Part shown: positions 37,501-50,900 of the stretch, piece after piece
How the letters are laid out: each line of letters begins with the position of its first letter
How positions within the stretch are numbered: position 1 is the stretch's first letter
Assembly (NCBI GenBank): GCA_935421135.1
Contig: OW285194.1
Coordinates: forward strand, 15,709,376-15,773,375
Length of the DNA stretch: 64,000 nucleotides
From: Bugulina stolonifera
Taxonomy: Eukaryota; Bryozoa; Gymnolaemata; Cheilostomatida; Bugulidae
Direction of reading: 5' to 3'
Program-made: the position numbers and the translations under genes
Notes under the pieces: model-generated
Database searches by the model: none
The model's input: the letters and a program-made list of their open reading frames with translations, nothing else
Told to the model about the DNA's origin: nothing

Positions 37501-37647
37501 TAGCTGACATTGTAGCAGCTCGAGTTAATGTAAGAGCAGATAATTTCTATAATCATTATGCAGTGCAGTGAATTTTCATATCCTATACTGACCTTTTACT
37601 TGTACGTAACTAATAACTGCAGATAGTGATAGCCATACATTGATCAT
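34486..37647 (-). CDS. Ig-domain surface protein B, tandem paralogue with an extra Ig domain
   Basis: Eight exons join in frame: 37593-37647, 37034-37330, 36553-36735, 35928-36350, 35688-35801, 35217-35396, 34795-35037 and 34486-34640, 549 residues. Signal peptide MINVWLSLSAVISYVQVK. Exon 2 begins with a Ser/Thr/Pro stalk of about 65 residues and then starts an Ig domain (FWILCGPDEPGA) that exon 3 completes (ERDRDGILLGC). Exons 4, 5, 6 and 7 match exons 2, 3, 4 and the end of exon 5 of gene A; exons 4 and 5 have the same lengths as their counterparts (423 and 114 bp). Exon 7 lacks the proline hinge. The last exon ends in a hydrophobic tail (SWILSTSVLTLYIQY) read into the neighbouring minisatellite. 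All introns are phase 1. The exon-4 acceptor is a TAG-CAG pair that may allow one residue more or less. Confidence 0.8.
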
Positions 37648-38431
37648 TTTATCATCAAATCAACAGAATAGCTGTCAGATCGTCAACTTGGTTTTTCTGT
37701 TTGGCGAAGGAGCGTCTGCACAATGTCCCCACATGTTGTAATGTTGGTATTGAAAACTCGGCAATGGAGCAACGCACTTTTTATCGCATAAGTAAGTAAT
37801 ACTTAATGCACTACTTTGCTAACAACAATACTGTTATACTATTATACTGTTATACTGTTATACTGTTATACTGTCCATCCCCCATATGCAGCATGTAGTA
37901 CATGGTGTAATACCATCAAGTACTATATTATTATTGTATAGCATAGTTATAACATGATATCTGGTTCTAACCATAATATGGCCAATCTGTATAGCTATTC
38001 CATAGTTACAGTAATTTATAGGGCATGCTACAGTTGTGACACTCTTAAGAGTTGTGTGTCCATGTGCCCTTTATGCTAAGAATAGGAGTCTCAGATAATC
38101 TACATTTCACTCGGTGAATCTAAAATCCCGCTCACCTTCACATCTCCAGAGACGATTATTTAGATGCACTTTGCTAATTTTATTAAAAAACGCCAAGTTG
38201 ATCAAATTTATAGTTTTATGTTTATATCTACACTCTGCACAATGCATGTTATAATTAGCAAAAGTAGAATGTAGTAACAACTGCTAAAATTCAGTTGCAC
38301 TTGCACTGATTTTCTATATAGACATAATACAGTATTAAAATAGAACGACACACAAACTTGTACATGCATATGCATGAATACTAAAATGGTTGCAATCATG
38401 ATAATGTAACGACATTCAGTCACATGATGTG
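37648..38431. other. Intergenic, no gene seen
   Basis: Between the start of Ig gene B and the stop of the next minus-strand gene. It contains a short (TGTTATACTA)-type repeat at 37835-37875 and a minus-strand AATAAA at 38178-38183, about 250 bp past the neighbour's stop codon. Confidence 0.55.
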
Positions 38432-40594
38432 TCACATGACCTGACCAGCTCTGCGTGCTGACTGTTGGCGCACTGCACCTATTACCGTTTCTATTTCCTG
38501 TAGTCTCGTATTCATATTATCTTTCACTGTTTGTCGTATAGCCTTCGCTCTGCATTCATTCTCAGTCATCACCTTTACCTGCATATAAATAACATCCCCT
38601 TTACCTGCATATAAATAACACTACATTTACCTGCACATACATGTATATATATAAAGGTTTATTATCAATCACTTAGCCCTCACAAGATGCTGTACACAAT
38701 CACTACATAACCAACTGTCGACCACACATATTTTGCTGCACAGTTAGCTTGTGTTCCTTGCTTGCCTTTGGTAATTGAGAGGGTGTATCTTAGGCATAGG
38801 CTTTAGCTAGTACTCGGCTGTTTGGAGGTCCCAAACATTCTGATGTGTCTATCTTAATACAAGGTTGACATTATACCACCTCACACTGTGAGTTGGTACT
38901 CTGTTTGAGGGTTGAGCAGTAATATAACTTACAGCTGACATCTGCTGGCAAATTTTTCTCATCTCTGGTTCAAAACTTCTCAGTGTTTCTCCCAGGTTAG
39001 AGTAAAGTGAGGATTTAGAATTGGAGGTTAGAGATTTATCATTCCTGACTGCGTTCATTCTGTGCATAGTTACGTTCATTCTCTTCTTCAGCTACATAAA
39101 ATATATGTCAAGTAGAAATAGGTGAGGTATTACCAGACATTGGTGTGATATAGGCTATAGCCTCAGTGCACTTTGTCTAATACATGTAATTACAACATCA
39201 CAATTGCATACCTGCCAGCAAGTCATATGATTGGTTTATATTCTATGACCTCATAGCTTACCTCATTGTACTGGCACTGGAGACTCTCAAGTTTCGCGAA
39301 TTCTCTGTCATTCCAGAAGGCGGGGCTATCAGCATACAAGTTGACCTTGACATTATTAGTGATCCCGACAAGCCTGAGTGGTGTGTCTAGTCTCCCTTTA
39401 GGCATTTCGTACTTGGCTTTTCCTTTGGTACAAGGAGATAAGGATATGATATTCTGCTGTTACTATTAACGGTTGCAGTGCAGAATTCAAACATCAACTT
39501 ATAAAAAACCCTTGAAATTTGTTCACAATGAGTAATGTCACAAAATTGCACAATATTGCAATTCATGGAAATACTTATAAGAATATTTGACAAGCTCAAC
39601 ATATTAGACGAGAACCCAGTGAAAGTGAAATTACATTGTATTGATAGCTGTATGTGCCTGCCCAGTAAATACCACAAAATATAAATTTATAATAGTTATA
39701 GTGTGTACATTATACATGTAAAGTAATAATAATACTCTTCGTAAAACAGGTTAAATTATATAGTTTTTAGCGAATCCAGAGTCTGGCAGCTGCCAACTAC
39801 ATGCACCACCTTCAAAGGTAGGTTCCTCTGTAACCAAATAATTTAAAACACTCGCAGATTGAAAATAAACAATAAAATTGTGTAACAGAGTAATTCAGTA
39901 AACTCACGTTTGTTGTTTAATTTAATGCTTATATTGGTTCATAACAAAAGCAAACATTTGTTTTAATTTCTTATTGAAGTTCAACACAGTCAGGGCTACA
40001 TTAGCTTTACACGGTAATCATTCAACTCGTCCAAATGTTATTGTTTTAATGAATAAAAGCAAACAGTTCATGTATGGAGTGAAATCTACAGTTAAATATA
40101 TAATCTACAGATCTCTGTGCAGCAAAACAATCAAAAATAATTATAGTCAGAGTACAGAGTTGTTTCCTCTTGTCCATTTCTCTGACGTAAAGAGAAGACA
40201 ACACTTTCCATCTGTTTGAATGGAATGAATTATGGCCTGAATGTTAAAGCTTATAAAAATAATTGGTTGCAGTTGGGTGGAGTCTGTATACCATATCTAT
40301 CACATTGTTCAATCAGAGTATGCCGTATTTGGGACTTTGGGGCACATGTCCATAGATTAGTGCATAGCAGATAATATGCAGAACACAAGCTGCCAATAGT
40401 AGTGGAATAGACTACAATATCCTACCATTTACAACATATGTATGGTTTTCTGCTGGGATGTCAGTGATACGCTGTATTTCAGCAGATAGGTGTCTGAAGG
40501 TGAGGGCATCTCCATACTCATCCCTTCTTAGACTTAGGTTCAGAGGCAATACCTTCCTGCCATATCCTACGTTTAGCTGTATGCTCTCAGACAT
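38432..40594 (-). CDS. Ubiquitin-like plus helical-domain protein, possibly BAG1-like
   Basis: Four exons join in frame: 40426-40594, 39262-39422, 38933-39091 and 38432-38578, 211 residues. Residues about 3-92 (SIQLNVGYGRKVLPLNLSLR, then KGRLDTPLRLVGITNNVKVN) fit a ubiquitin-like fold split by intron 1. The rest is highly charged and helical (FWNDREFAKLESLQCQYNEL, then CRAKAIRQTVKDNMNTRLQE), as expected of a BAG domain that binds the Hsp70 ATPase domain. Size and order match BAG1, an Hsp70 nucleotide-exchange cofactor. The BAG assignment is tentative, because the helices lack an unmistakable motif; another ubiquitin-like/coiled-coil protein is possible. The start is the ATG at 40594 (MSESIQL), since the open frame upstream of it reads like non-coding DNA. 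Confidence 0.65.
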
Positions 40595-41981
40595 TGAACC
40601 AGATAGTCTAGATGCGAAGTTATATAAAAACATAGAATGTGGTAAAACTGAAATAAATTTGACAGCACAGGTGGAGTATCTAAATTGAGAAATAATGGCA
40701 ATAGGCGTTTTTGGCCCAGGTAAATTTGGACAAAGAACTTTCTGACCCATTCTAATACAGATGTGCCCTTGACTTGGTCCAAGTCCAACACAGAAGACAA
40801 AAGTGCATCAAAGAGCCAAGGATGGTTTGCTTTGGCCAAGCAATAGTACAGACTGGTAGCAATGTTTGGCTTAGACTGACTGAACTGCCACTTGGCTGAA
40901 GATTTACAGCCAAGACATGTACGCTCATTCGGTTAGGCTTGAGCATGGCTACACCAAGATTCTCTGATCAACATGATGACTGGTGAATCTTAGTGAAGTA
41001 ACCAAACCCTGTTTGAGAGCAAGTGTCTCTCTCTCTCTACTGTGTGATGACAAAGCTAATCCCTTCACCAAAATGGAGGGTGTCAATGAGTGACTGTTGT
41101 TTATTGCACCAGTCACTCATAAACATAGCCATGCAGTTTTGGAGGTGTAGAACCCAGACTGGGTATTATGCTATATTTATGGTGAAGTACATGTATAGCA
41201 TGTAACATTGACACCAGTGCTAACTTACATCAGTCTCAGTATGTGTCGTGCTATAATTGGTTCTGAGAACTGTACATCCACATGGGGAGTATTTCAAGCA
41301 CTTTTAGTTAGTAAATATTTGGAGTGATTTTGTTTCCACCCTTCAGTTTGAAATTCTTTACATTTTTACCCTAAAATATTCATTACTGAGATTTTGAGGA
41401 AGTTGAAGCAATATTGAAGGTGTCATGTTGATGTACTATGATACTAATGCACTTAAAATGTAGGGTATGCAGTCCCAACTAGTGTGCAGGTATATATAGC
41501 TAGCACAGTATAGTGTGCAGGTATATTATATAGCTAGCGCAGTACAGTGTGCAGGTGTATATAGCTAGCACAGTATAGTGTGCAGGTGTATACATGTATA
41601 TATCCCTAGCACAGTCTCAAACTCCTTTACTTTCACGCTTTCACCAAGTGAAGACCGTTTGAGTGCAAGAAATATTTTATTACTAATTATGGAGAGTAGA
41701 GAGTACCCTGTACATCAACAGAAAAGTTTTTGCAGTAAATGCATAACAATGGAATAGAACCATATAGAACATAGAATCACATAAAATGGCAGTTTTGATG
41801 ATGCAAATATTACATATACATGTAAATATTATCTAAAGAGAACACAATATATTTAAACATATTATGCAGTAGCTGTTACAGTATTATGATATAATATAGT
41901 GAAGATAACTGGGAGATGAAATAGTTTGTTTTATAACCCTGTGCAAGGCAGATGATCAAGGGGCGTGGAGCAGGAGCCCGA
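40595..41981. other. Intergenic with short tandem repeat
   Basis: No gene seen. Four copies of a unit of about 31 bp (core GTGTGCAGGTATATATAGCT) lie at 41480-41620. A minus-strand AATAAA near 41676-41681 may end the CUB gene, about 300 bp past its stop. Confidence 0.55.
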
Positions 41982-44900
41982 CTACGTAGGCACAGGAGTC
42001 ATGAGCTCAGTGAGTCTACTGTAGTTTCCTGCCCGTTTCCTGATGACAGTAAGTATGATAATGGTGAGTATAGCCCCTAAGGCTACACCTCCCAGCAGAC
42101 TGACAGCCACCACCCAGCCCTTGGTACCCTTTTCAGATGGCTTAGGTGTAGTAGTAGTAGTAGCAGGCTTTGGACCACAGTCTATAACAAGTAACAGTAT
42201 TGATATGACACTGTGGACAGAGAGATAGAATACCAAAACACTCGTGGAGAAACAGATGGTATAACAACGCTCAGTCACCTCAAGCTGTGTCTGGAGGTCT
42301 ATTGAACTAGTAACACCAAAGTAGTCAGATTGAGGATATTTAGAACCATAAATAAAACTAAAAAAATTTCTGTCAGAAATAATACTAGACGTGAGACTCA
42401 AGTGTTGATTGACAGCATGTAAATATTATTCAACTTATTCTTGGGATAGATATATATATATATTATAATAGACACTAATACGTAATAGATGCATACTATA
42501 ATATACACTATATGTAATAGATGTATACTATAATATACACTATACGTAATAGATGTATACTATAATATACACTATACGTAATAGATGTATACTATAATAT
42601 ACACTATACGTAATAGATGTATACTATAATATACACTATATGTAATAGATGTATACTATAATATACACTATACGTAATAGATGTATACTATAATATACAC
42701 TATACGTAATAGATGTATACTATAATATACACTATACGTAATAGATGTATACTATAATATACACTATACGTAATAGATGTATACTATAATATACACTATA
42801 CGTAATAGATGTATACTATAATATACACTATACGTAATAGATGTATACTATAATATACACTATACGTAATAGATGTATACTATAATATACACTATACGTA
42901 ATAGATGTATACTATAATATACACTATACGTAATAGATGTATACTATAATATACACTATACGTAATAGATGTATACTATAATATACACTATACGTAATAG
43001 ATGTATACTATAATATACACTATACGTAATAGATGTATACTATAATATACACTATACGTAATAGATGTATACTATAATATACACTATACGTAATAGATGT
43101 ATACTATAATATACACTATACGTAATAGGTGTATACTATAATATACACTATATGTAATAGATGTATACTATAATATACACTATATGTAATAGATGCATAC
43201 TATAATATACACTATACGTAATAGATGTATACTATAATATACACTATACGTAATAGATGTATACTATAATATACACTATACGTAATAGATGTATACTATA
43301 ATATACACTATACGTAATAGATGTATACTATAATATACACTATATGTAATAGATGTATACTATAATATACACTATACGTAATAGATGTATACTATAATAT
43401 ACACTATACGTAATAGATGTATACTATAATATACACTATACGTAATAGGTGTATACTATAATATACACTATACGTAATAGATGTATACTATAATATACAC
43501 TATACGTAATAGATGTATACTATAATATACACTATACGTAATAGATGTATACTATAATATACACTATACGTAATAGATGTATACTATAATATACACTATA
43601 CGTAATAGATGTATACTATAATATACACTATACGTAATAGATGCATACTATAATATACACTATACGTAATAGATGTATACTATAATATACACTATATGTA
43701 ATAGATGTATACTATAATATACACTATACGTAATAGATGTATACTATAATATACACTATACGTAATAGATGTATACTATAATATACACTATACGTAATAG
43801 ATGTATACTATAATATACACTATACGTAATAGATGTATACTATAATATACACTATACGTAATAGATGTATACTATAATAGACACTAATACGTAATAGATG
43901 TATACTATAATATACACTATATGTAATAGATGTATACTATAATATACACTATACGTAATAGGTGTATACTATAATATACACTATACGTAATAGATGTATA
44001 CTATAATATACACTATACGTAATAGGTGTATACTATAATATACACTATACGTAATAGATGTATACTATAATATACACTATACGTAATAGGTGTATACTAT
44101 AATATACACTATACGTAATAGATGTATACTATAATATACACTATACGTAATAGATGTATACTATAATATACACTATACGTAATAGATGTATACTATAATA
44201 TACACTATATGTAATAGATGTATACTATAATATACACTATATGTAATAGATGTATACTATAATATACACTATATGTAATAGATGCATACTATAATATACA
44301 CTATACGTAATAGATGTATACTATAATATACACTATACGTAATAGATGTATACTATAATATACACTATATGTAATAGATGTATACTATAATATACACTAT
44401 ATTATGTAATAGATGTATACTATAATATACACTATATGTAATAGATGTATACTATAATATACACTATACGTAATAGATGTATACTATAATATACACTATA
44501 TGTAATAGATGTATACTATAATAGATAGATAAATTTTGACTGAATGTAACTAATTAAATAGTGACTGTGGCATAGACTAGGTCAGTAAAAATAACATATT
44601 ATTGGCTAATAGTATGATAGACCTACTTTGCTCATCTTTGCCGTCTCTACAATGGTATATCCCATCACATCTCCAGAGGGAGGAAAAACAGACTGTGAGG
44701 TTGGAGTCTATTTCACACTGGAAGGAGCTTTTACAAACTATAAACATAATATAACATTTGAACACATCTAAAATAAAACACAAGATACAACCGGCACACG
44801 TGGTTATACTATACATGGTTATACTACACATGGTTACACTATACATGGTTACACTATACATGGTTATACTATACATGGTTATACTATACATGGTTATACT

Positions 44901-47900
44901 ATACATGGTTATACTACACATGGTTACACTATACATGGTTACACTATACATGGTTACACTATACATGGTTATACTATACATGGTTATACTATACATGGTT
45001 ATACTACACATGGTTATACTACACATGGTTACACTACACATGGTTACACTATACATGGTTATACTATACATGGTTACACTATACATGGTTATACTACACA
45101 TGGTTATACTATACATGGTTATACTATACATGGTTACACTATACATGGTTATACTATACATGGTTATACTATACATGGTTATACTATACATGGTTATACT
45201 ATAAATGGTTACACTATACATGGTTATACTATACATGGTTACACTATACATGGTTACACTATACATGGTTATACTATACATGGTTATACTATACATGGTT
45301 ATACTATAAATGGTTACACTATACATGGTTATACTATACATGGTTACACTATACATGGTTACACTATACATGGTTATACTATACATGGTTATACTATACA
45401 TGGTTATACTATAAATGGTTATACTATACATGGTTATACTATAAATGGTTACACTATACATGGTTACACTATACATGGTTATACTATACATGGTTACAAG
45501 TCAACATACCACCGAGTCTATTCAATATTCGTATGGTATTCAATTTAAAGAGGTGGATATGATATGATATACTGTATATACACTTACTATTGAGTAAGGT
45601 ACCACTGTATATACACTTACCATTGAATGAGGTACCACTGTATATACACTTACCATTGAGTGAGGCAGAGAGAGTGAGGGGGGAAGCTGAGGAGTTGTCA
45701 CCCTCAACAAACTTGTAACTGACAAATAGCTTGTTGGAGCTGGTGGTGAACGAGTACGTTTTAGATTTACCCTTGGGTATGGGCAATAGAGGAGAAAATG
45801 AATTGGCTCCATCCCTCAGCTCCAGCCTACAACATGTGCTCACAGGTGTCAAAATATTATCTTGGTGGCCAATGTGTAGCATACATGTACTAACTGCAAG
45901 GTATACACTAACTAGTAGGTAAGGTACTAGACTAGTGGCATATACTGCAGATGGAGGGAGGACTTACGTAGTCGAGTTGGAAAGTTCAAACGAGACATTC
46001 CCAGTCACCCTCTGTAGCAACTCCTTGCTGTTAGTCTTGTTAACACTGAGTACCCATGTGGCAACGTATGAGCTGTTCTGATTGGACGGGGTGGACACAT
46101 GCACAGCTGCCTTATCCAATGAGGCGGAGTATCCACTATCTGTATGCATACAAGAGGTTAGAGTATACTAGTACTAGTACAGTGTGCTATGCATCACACA
46201 ACGTTACTACATGTGCTACGAGTGTAGACAAACAGTGTAGAGTATAGAGCCTAGAGTAGGTCTATAGACTGTGTAGAGTACAGAGTATAGACAAACAGCG
46301 TAGAGTATAGAACCTAGAGTAGATCTATAGACTGTGTAGAGTACAGAGTATAGACAAACAGTGTAGAGTATAGAGCCTAGAGTAGGTCTATAGACTGTGT
46401 AGAGTACAGAGTATAGACAAACAGCATAGACACATGCACAGCTGCCTTATCCAATGAGGCGGAGTATCCACTATCTGTATGCATACAAGAGGATAGAGTA
46501 TACTAGTACTAGTACAGTGTGCTATGCATCACACAACGTTACTACATGTGCTACGAGTGTAGACAAACAGTGTAGAGTATAGAGCCTAGAGTAGGTCTAT
46601 AGACTGTGTAGAGTACAGAGTATAGACAAACAGTGTAGAGTATAGAGCCTAGAGTAGGTCTATAGACCGTGTAGAGTACAGAGTATAGAAAAACAGCGTA
46701 GAGTATAGAGCCTAGAGTAGGTCTATAGACTGTGTAGAGTACAGAGTATAGACAAACAGTGTAGAGTATAGAACCTAGAGTAGGTCTATAGACCGTGTAG
46801 AGTACAGAGTATAGAAAAACAGCGTAGAGTATAGAACCTGTATCTTACCAAGGAATGTGTATGCCACCTGCACACCAGACTCGACACCTTGGGTTCCAGT
46901 CCTCAGCTGCACTATTACTGTAAGCGACTCGTTACCTTTGGTGTTGTTGATAACCAGGTCAGATGGTGCAGCAGAGGAAGGTCCTACAAACGTATATCAT
47001 TTAGATTACATGGTTGTATAGCATACGAATGGAAACAACACGCAAACCTCACTTAGGCAAAACCTTGACGTATCAATTAGTTAACCAATCAGGATGGAGT
47101 ATAACTACTGACCAATCAGAATGGAGTATAACTACTGCCTTTACTGGTTATGTACTGACCAATAACGGAAGAGTACACAGTTCCATTGTTGTCCTCAGCG
47201 ACTTTGATAAAGGAGGAGGCTGGCAGCTCAAAAGGGGTAGAGAAGGAAAGCAGGAGAGACTTCTTAGGTGACACATCAAACGACCACGTCAAATCAGTGT
47301 CCTGGGGCACGCCTGCAAGTGAGGATATGATGTCATGTACGCCGTCTAAGCTCATTGGTTAATAGTAACTCTGCTGAAGTTTTCAACTCCAACCAAGATG
47401 TTATGACGATCATGATAACGACTACAGTGTACAATATATAATATTACATGATAACGACTACAGTGTACAATATATAATATTACATGATAACATACAGTGT
47501 ACAATATATAATATTACATGATAACGACTACAGTGTACAATATAATATTACATGATAACATACATTGTACAATATATAATATTACATGATAACGACTACA
47601 GTGTACAATATATAATATTACATGATAACGACTACAGTGTACAATATATAATATTACATGATAACATACAGTGTACAATATATAATATTACATGATAACG
47701 ACTACAGTGTACAATATATAATATTACATGATAACGACTACAGTGTACAATATAATATTACATGATAACATACATTGTACAATATATAATATTACATGAT
47801 ATGATAATAAACGATGTAACATACGGCAGGCGTATTCAGTTAATATGAGGCTGCGTTTAATAACCGAAGGCAATGTGAAGGCTCAGGCGTGACTAATGCT

Positions 47901-50900
47901 TGCTCTAAAGTGTGGGTCACCTTTGTAATAATAAATATTATATCAAATCTAAAAATCTGATGGAAATATGTTAGTATTGACCTTGTATGTTAGTATTCAT
48001 TTTTAAGTATATAAATGATGTTTAGGTTTAGAGGTCTAAGTATATAAATGATGTTTAGGTTTAGAGGTCTATGTATATAAATGATGTTTAGGTTTAGAGG
48101 TCCCACCTTTAGGATAGAATGGAGACATCAGAGTGCCGGTAGATTCGTTAACCTCTACCCTGCTCACTGCCAGAGTGTATTCTGCAGATAGGGACAGGGT
48201 GGTTGGCTGTGCACCCTCACTGATAGCACTGAGATCTGAGGCTACATCTGCTGGAACCACATCTACTGACAACCTAAGATTAAGTATGTAACAAGATTCA
48301 TAGCCTGTGGTTTAGCAGAATGACACAAGAACATAGTTAGTGGGGATATGCATACCCCCTTAACTACCTATTAGCTGGAGTAGGTAAAGCACACAGAGGC
48401 TAATAGTGGCAGCCACATACCTGAGTCCATCAGCAGAGTCTACACTGATTCTGAATGGGAGAGGAGTTGACGCGTTGATGGGATAGAATACAGTGTTATT
48501 CCTCATAGTCTGTACCCTGATGGATATCTCAGCATCAGTGGATGGAAACTTAACTTTTGAGATAACCAGTTGGATGGCTACAAGTTTGTATACATGGTGT
48601 GTTATATAAATACCTGTAGGTGTGTTATATACATACCTGTAGGTGTGTTATATAAATACCTGTAGGTGTGTTATATACATACCTGTAGGTGTGTTATATA
48701 CATACCTGTAGGTGTGTTATATACATACCTGTAGGTGTGTTATATAAATATCTGTAGGTGTGTTATATAAATATCTGTAGGTGTGTTATATAAATATCTG
48801 TAGGTGTGTTATATAAATATCTGTAGGTGTGTTATATAAATACCTGTAGGTGTGTTATATACATACCTGTAGGTGTGTTATATAAATATCTGTAGGTGTG
48901 TTATATAAATACCTGTAGGTGTGTTATATACATACCTGTAGGTGTGTTATATACATACCTATAGATGTGTTATATAAATACCTGTAGGTGTGTTATATAA
49001 ATATCTGTAGGTGTGTTATATACATACCTGTAGATGTGTTATATACATACCTGTAGGTGTGTTATATAAATATCTGTAGGTGTGTTATATACATACCTGT
49101 AGGTGTGTTATATAAATATCTGTAGGTGTGTTATATAAATATCTGTAGGTGTGTTATATACACACCTGTAGGTGTGTTATATACATACCTGTAGATGTGT
49201 TATATACATACCTGTAGGTGTGTTATATACATACCTGTAGGTGTGTTATATAAATGTCTGTAGGTGTGTTATATACATACCTGTAGGTGTGTTATATACA
49301 TACCTGTAGGTGTGTTATATACATACCTGTAGGTGTGTTATATACATACCTGTAGGTGTGTTATATAAATATCTGTAGGTGTGTTATATACATACCTGTA
49401 GGTGTGTTATATAAATACCTGTAGATGTGTGATGTGTTAGTAACATGATAGAGTAATGCTCTACTATATCATATAACTAATAGGAGACAAGGAGCACATG
49501 CATTGTACCATGTAGTACAGTATACTAGTACTATACTGACCTTGAGTCTGACTGGCATCTGGCTGTACAATCCAGTTATACTGATACTTTGATTCGCCAG
49601 CCTCTCCGACTGGTAGAGTCACAAAGAGACTGTCAGACCCAGAGTAGGAGAACTTAGTCAGACCTGCCAACAGTTGATATAGTGTGTATGCATGAACATG
49701 ACATTAATCAGACCTGCCAACAGTTGATATAGTGTGTATGCATGAATATGACATTAGTCAAACCTGCCAACAGTTGATATAGTGTGTATGCATGAATATG
49801 ACATTAGTCAGACCTGCCGACCGTTGATATAGTGTGTATGCACAGATATGACATTAGTCAGACCTGCCAACAGTTGATATAGTGTGTATGCACAGATATG
49901 ACACTAGTTAGACCTGCCAACAGTTGATATAATGTGTATGCACGGATATGACATTAATCAGACCTGCCAACAGTTGATATAGTGTGTATGCACGGATATG
50001 ACATTAATCAGACCTGCCAACAGTTGATATAGTGTGTATGCACGGATATGACATTAATCAGACCTGCCAACAGTTGACATACAAGTAATAGACGACTGAG
50101 ACACAACTTACTGTTAGCAACACTTTGGACTGAGGCATTGAAGCTGGTGTTATCTTTAAACCCATCAGCAACACACAGCATCTTATGGTTAGTAGAATAT
50201 GCTGGGAACATGAGGAAGTCAGAGCTGCAAGGATCAACACAGTTATACTGAACTATGATACATTTAATATGATTAGCAATAGTTACTGTGGGGGCAACAT
50301 ACATGCTTATGGCAACACGCATAGCCTGAGTACCTACCTGTATGAAGCAACTAGTGGGCCATTACTGCTATCCCCGTCGTAACACTTGAATGTAGCGTTA
50401 GCTGGCATATTCCTACCAGTTGGTATGAACTCAACCTGAAAGTAACCAATAGAAGTCTTACACTAGTGTAACCATGCAGTGTTGACTCTATCTGTTATAC
50501 TAGTGTAACCATGCAGTGTTGACCGTATCTATTATACTTGTGTAACCATGCAGTGTTGAATCTATCTAATATACTAGTGTAACCATGCAGTGTTGACCCC
50601 ATCTATTATACTTGTGCAACCATGCAGTGTTGAACCTATCTATTATACTAGTGTAACCATGGAGTGTTGACCCCATCTATTATACTTGTGTAACCATGCA
50701 GTGTTGACCCCATCTCTTATACTAGTGTAACCATGCAGTGTTGACCTTGTTTATTATACTTGTGTAACCATGCAGTGTTGACTCTATCTAATATACTAGT
50801 GTAACCATGCAGTGTTGACTTTATCTAATATTGGGCAACTTTGGAAACTAATCAGTCACACTGGAGCGCAAAGTCACAAGCATGGTCATAGTGCATAATA

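Noticed and set aside
42470..44525. CRISPR-like array
   Set aside because: Repeats are head-to-tail with no unique spacers, and the DNA is animal nuclear.
44577..45491. 304-codon MYSIT-repeat frame reading into the LDL-receptor class A exon
   Set aside because: It is a 15-bp minisatellite in an intron; the true exon starts at the acceptor at 44738 and the frame does not continue exon 19.
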